Shown here: piece by piece, positions 60,911-64,000 of the stretch
Layout of the letters: every line of letters begins with the position of its first letter
Numbering within the stretch: the first letter of the stretch is position 1
Assembly (NCBI GenBank): GCA_006384855.1
Contig: VCJN01000480.1
Location: forward strand, 90,286 to 154,285
Source of the DNA: Tetraselmis striata
Taxonomy: Eukaryota; Chlorophyta; Chlorodendrophyceae; Chlorodendrales; Chlorodendraceae
Reading direction: 5' to 3'
DNA length: 64,000 nt
Notes under the pieces: generated by a model
The model's database searches: none
What the model saw: the letters and a program-made list of their open reading frames with translations, nothing else
What the model was told of the DNA's origin: nothing
Made by a program: the position numbers and the translations under genes

Positions 60911-60964
60911 GAGGTTTGGGTCGACAAGTGGCGCTTCTTGTTGAAGGGGGGTCGTGGAGATGGT

Positions 60965-61345
60965 CTATGTAGGCAAGGGGAGGAAGCGTGTGAGAATCTT
61001 TGCCCTCACGCGCGAAGATGCGCACACACTTGAGGTTCCGAGGTTCTGAGGCTCCGGCTCGGGCAAAGCCTGCGAATCTCCGGCCCCCTGCGATGGCAGT
61101 CCGCTTCGATGTTGCCCACCGCTCGGTTGCAGGGGCCTCATGGGCTGAGTCGTGGGTATTGGCGCATGGGATGCCCTCCTGCCCGAACGCAAGTGCATCT
61201 GCGGGGAATCTTGCGCCATGGGGGTCACTAGCAGTTCGTTGAGAGCCCTCGTTGGCTCAAAACCAAGCGCAGCTGCAGATGCCCCCGCCACCGGACTCTT
61301 CGAGCGGGCTGAGGTGCGTGTTCCTTTGCGAGGACGGTCTGCCAT
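60965..61345 (-). CDS. Gag-like N-terminal protein of a retroelement, copy 1
   Basis: The minus-strand ATG at 61345 opens 126 codons: MADRPRKGTRTSARSKSPVA, an Ala-rich segment, LLVTPMAQDSPQMHLRSGRR, then a Pro/Gln-rich stretch. The same protein start recurs at 62405, with most differences leaving the frame intact, so it is or was a real coding region. The basic LRSGRR segment and low-complexity linker resemble Gag/ORF1 N-termini. Sequence diverges from copy 2 after ~100 residues. No catalytic domain follows. Confidence 0.45.
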   Translation of the reverse strand: MADRPRKGTRTSARSKSPVAGASAAALGFEPTRALNELLVTPMAQDSPQMHLRSGRRASHAPIPTTQPMRPLQPSGGQHRSGLPSQGAGDSQALPEPEPQNLGTSSVCASSRVRAKILTRFLPLPT

Positions 61346-61460
61346 GCTTTTGTGAACCAAGATGCGTGAAGATGCCTCACAAAATACAAGCGCGAGGGTG
61401 CTTGTGAGTGGTAGATGAGTGAAAAGCACAGCGGCGGAGTAGCATTCGAGACGAAAACGC
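61045..61460 (-). repeat. ~415-bp duplicated segment, copy 1
   Basis: Pairs with 62105-62520 in the same orientation, ~1,060 bp apart. It includes the Gag-like start and ~115 bp upstream of it. Confidence 0.85.
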
Positions 61461-61477
61461 CAAGGGGGGGGTAATTT

Positions 61478-61507
61478 CGAGTCCGGAAATGTGCCCATTT
61501 TGACTCG
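61478..61507 (-). repeat. shared stem-loop motif, copy 3
   Basis: TCGAGTCCGGAAATGTGCCC followed by ATTTTGACTCGA; inverse orientation to copy 1. It lies ~130 bp upstream of the Gag-like ATG. Confidence 0.8.
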
Positions 61508-61736
61508 ATATTTGCCCTTCTTCCTTGTGATGCTTCTTGTAGTCGTCGGGATGCCCGTCCTGTGGTTCGGGCCAGGTGGCGAAGCACGCAGGGAAGTCCC
61601 GCTCGTAGCAGTTCCACTCGCCGAGCATTGGGTCGACAAGTGGCGCATGTTGTTGAAGAAGGGTCGTGGAGATGGTCTATGTAGGGAAAGGGGGGGGGGC
61701 GTGTGAGAATCTTTTCCCTCACACGCGAAGATGCCC

Positions 61737-62405
61737 TCACGTTTGAGGTTGTGTTGACAAGGGGCGAGGGGTTACCATTTTGCTCCCACTTGTGGCGCTT
61801 GTGGCGGGGCTCGTTTGTCCAGGCGGACACCTTCCGACAGTATTGGGCCCCTCCTCCTCCTCCTCTTCCTGTCCGTGCTCATCCTCATGAATCGTGGCCA
61901 AAGGTTCACCTTGACCGGCTCCAGACTGTTCGTCAGCGGTCTGGGTGAGTTGAGATCCCTGAGATGCGCGATGGCGAGGTGCGCTTAACGCAGCCCACGG
62001 CGCCGAGATGAGTGATGCTAACGAAGATGCGAGTCCGCGTACCGTTGGAGTCGCTCCGGGGAGTGGGTCCAAAGGTGGCACACCTTGAGGCGGCTGGGGG
62101 TTAGGCTGAGGCCCCGGGTCGGCCAAAGGCTGCGAATCTCCGTACCAAGCCCGTGGCGGTCCGCTTCGATGTTGCCCACTGCCCGGTTGCAGGGGCCTTA
62201 TGGGCTGAGTCGTGGGTATTGGAGCCTGAGACGCCCTCCTGCCCGAACGCAAGTGCACCTGCGGAGAATCTTGCGCCATGGGAGTCACTAGCAGTGCGTC
62301 GGGAGCCGTTGTTGGGTCGAAACCAAGCGCAGCTGCAGATGCCCCCGCCGCCGGAGTCTTCAAACGGGCAGAGGTGCATTTTCCTTTGCGAGGACGGTCT
62401 GCCAT
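61737..62405 (-). CDS. Gag-like N-terminal protein of a retroelement, copy 2
   Basis: ATG at 62405, 222 codons to a stop at 61737. It has the same start as copy 1 (MADRPRKGKCTSARLKTPAA, MAQDSPQVHLRSGRRASQAP), then a Pro-rich linker, a GLASSLASLISAPWAALSAP segment and an acidic run near residue 185 (EDEHGQEEEEEEGPN). It ends in a Ser/Thr/Pro-rich tail. No reverse transcriptase or protease is found downstream before the tandem repeats. An upstream in-frame Met at 62489 would add 28 residues. I interpret it as the surviving first part of a retrotransposon ORF. It could be an unrelated duplicated host gene. Confidence 0.5.
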   Translation of the reverse strand: MADRPRKGKCTSARLKTPAAGASAAALGFDPTTAPDALLVTPMAQDSPQVHLRSGRRASQAPIPTTQPIRPLQPGSGQHRSGPPRAWYGDSQPLADPGPQPNPQPPQGVPPLDPLPGATPTVRGLASSLASLISAPWAALSAPRHRASQGSQLTQTADEQSGAGQGEPLATIHEDEHGQEEEEEEGPNTVGRCPPGQTSPATSATSGSKMVTPRPLSTQPQT

Positions 62406-62520
62406 GCTTTTGTGAACCAAGATGCGTGAAGATGCCTCCCTGAACAAAAGCGCGAGGGTGCTTGCGAGTGATAGAAGAGTGAAAAGCACAGCGGCGGAGT
62501 AGCATTCGAGGCAAAAACGG
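62105..62520 (-). repeat. ~415-bp duplicated segment, copy 2
   Basis: Partner of 61045-61460. The sequences are highly similar, for example GCCATGCTTTTGTGAACCAA and GAAAAGCACAGCGGCGGAGT. Confidence 0.85.
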
Positions 62521-62720
62521 TTAGCATGGACTGGTAGCGACGCATCTCGTCAAGGGGCGGTGGACTGTTGTGTAGTACATAGTGCAGTACAGATGAAGGG
62601 TACCTCGTACAGTGCTGGCAAGAATGTGTGAAAGGCCAGTTTTGCCGTACATTCGTACGGTATTGGGCGGGACTCAGTTTTTGCACCCCCCTTGGGGGGT
62701 GCAAAACCGAGTTAAGGGGG

Positions 62721-62760
62721 GTACATTTTCGAGTCCGTAAATGTGCCCATTTTGACTCGA
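62721..62760 (-). repeat. shared stem-loop motif, copy 4
   Basis: CATTTTCGAGTCCGTAAATG then TGCCCATTTTGACTCGA. It is preceded by a 14-bp hairpin made of GCACCCCCCTTGGGGGGTGC at 62683-62702. Confidence 0.8.
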
Positions 62761-63612
62761 TATTTGCCCTTTTTCCGGCGATGCACAATACGAGGGGTGG
62801 ACACGCAACCCCGCGCGATGACAGCAGCGGTGTAAGGCCGCTGCCATCACCAGCGGCGGTCGTCTCGCCGCCTCGCGTTTAGGGCGGCGCGTGAAACGCA
62901 TAGCTCTTTGGGGCGCGGGCAAATGGGACCCAGTGTGGTCGTGCCGTACACGCTCTTAGGTGAGTTGGGGGCGGTTTTCGGCGGTGTCGCATAAGACCCG
63001 CCGACTCGGTACGCCGTCGTCTCGGGTCTTGCTTCGCGGGGTACGGCGGTGAGGCGGCCGCCGCTGCTGGACCGACGACGGCTACCGACCACCTCACAAG
63101 TCGCAGGCAGGCCTATGTTGACGTCACGAAATGCACAAGTCGCGTTGGGTGGCGGAGCTGTCCCCCGGCGAGCAACTTGCTGTGTTGTCACACATGAGAT
63201 GTCGTGACGTCGGGAGCGGGTCGGCCGGCGTAGAGGCCGTTGTAGCCTACGCCGGCCCGTAACGATGCCAATGATGTGGGGGCGAAAGTGACGACGAGGC
63301 GGCCGGTGCTGTGGCACCAGTGACGGCCGCCGAGGTAGTTCCAAGCCCGGAGTCGGACAAGGGTAATTACGGCCATCACGAGACGTCAAGGACGCCAGGT
63401 GGTAAAGCCGAAAACGTCCTTACTTGCTGCAAAGCCGCCGGGGCAAAAACGGGAAATGACTTATTCGGGCGCACGAGGAGGGGGCACCACACTACCGAGG
63501 GGCTGTCTGTCGCTGCATACTGATGTAACGCATGTGCGCGGCACGACAACTCACTACCGGGTGGTGAACCTCGGGTGCGGACTTGACCAGCCTCTGCGAC
63601 CCTTGCGCGCAC
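62761..63612. other. spacer with long but unrecognised open frames
   Basis: The minus strand is open at 62847-63389 (180 codons, Arg/Pro/Ser-rich). A different frame of the same strand also gives protein-like blocks, so no model is convincing. Confidence 0.35.
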
Positions 63613-63840
63613 AAGCACGCAAAGCCGCTGCCGAAGGCAGCGAGCTGGAAGATGCCAGACGAGCTTATGGTGGTTGTCTTAAGTAGCTCCCCGGCCCAGA
63701 GCGCAGGGCTTGCGGGCGATGGACCCCGTACTGAAACTCGATGGTACCGGTTATATAACCGGTTAAAACCACCAACATACCGTACCCGTGGCACTAGGAC
63801 AGTTAGATGGTTGGGAAACCCCATAAACACGTTTAGATCA
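63613..63840 (+). repeat. dispersed direct repeat, copy 2
   Basis: Partner of 53440-53645. It contains an additional ~27 bp (CAGAGCGCAGGGCTTGCGGG region) absent from copy 1. Confidence 0.85.
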
Positions 63841-63910
63841 ATATGGGCGCTACATGCTGTATTTACTTGTGGACGACGGCTCGTCGTCGCGGGCGCCGCA
63901 AGCAAAGAGC

Positions 63911-64000
63911 ATAGTCATAGTCATAGTCATAGTCATAGTCATAGTCATAGTCATGGTCATAGTCATAGTCATAGTCATAGTCATAGTCATAGTCATAGTC
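63911..64000. repeat. (ATAGTC)n hexanucleotide repeat, open to the window edge
   Basis: Fifteen contiguous units with one CATGGT variant at ~63953. It continues past 64000. Confidence 0.98.

Larger units (their letters stand above)
60925..61745. repeat. pair of ~115-bp direct repeats
   Basis: 60925-61040 and 61625-61745 share GGGTCGACAAGTGGCGC, GTCGTGGAGATGGTCTATGT and GTGTGAGAATCTTT followed by CCCTCAC. Confidence 0.8.

Noticed and set aside
62847..63389. 180-codon minus-strand open frame
   Set aside because: Overlapping frames are equally protein-like and no family is recognised. It is kept only as an unassigned region.
63911..64000. Telomere at the right end
   Set aside because: The hexamer ATAGTC is not a G-rich telomere-type repeat and simply runs off the window; it is a microsatellite.

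Overview
This window is nuclear DNA from a GC-rich eukaryote, most probably a unicellular alga or related protist. The genes have many short exons joined by small spliceosomal introns, with strong G/C bias in codon third positions. Coding exons are rich, whereas introns and intergenic DNA are full of homopolymer C/G runs, microsatellites and decayed retroelements. I found no rRNA, bacterial operon, CRISPR array or organelle gene. A haptophyte-like alga fits best (GC-rich genome, GC-AG introns, giant IPT/TIG surface proteins, tyrosine-recombinase elements), but nothing in the sequence proves the lineage.

Layout: (1) 1-10421, minus strand: the 5' part of a giant secreted or cell-surface protein. 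It has a signal peptide, four cadherin-like repeats and at least 24 IPT/TIG domains, and it runs off the left edge. (2) 10.4-23.2 kb: a graveyard of mobile elements. It holds a foldback element, an RNase H relic, a tyrosine-recombinase element between long direct repeats, a SINE inserted in one of those repeats, and a reverse-transcriptase LINE with a second truncated copy tail-to-tail. (3) 24.1-33.5 kb, plus strand: a 16-exon (or more) major facilitator superfamily transporter. (4) 37.7-49.3 kb, minus strand: a 12-exon CLC chloride channel with two C-terminal CBS domains, convergent with the transporter. (5) 49.5-64 kb: repeat-dominated DNA. It contains foldbacks, a 302-bp tandem repeat, a 64-bp minisatellite (about 34 copies), a 30-bp GC minisatellite (about 12 copies), a 197-bp satellite with a 394-bp higher-order unit, duplicated Gag-like ORFs, and a hexanucleotide repeat at the right edge.

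The three genes are not an obvious pathway: one surface or adhesion-type protein and two membrane transport proteins. The exon models of the transporter and the channel were rebuilt by hand. Codon phase agrees at every recognised junction, and three introns require GC-AG splicing. One transporter exon carries a single extra G in a G6 run. The most unusual features are the C-tracts placed directly after many 5' splice sites, the small repeat family in the introns of both transport genes, and the tyrosine-recombinase element without a recognisable reverse transcriptase.
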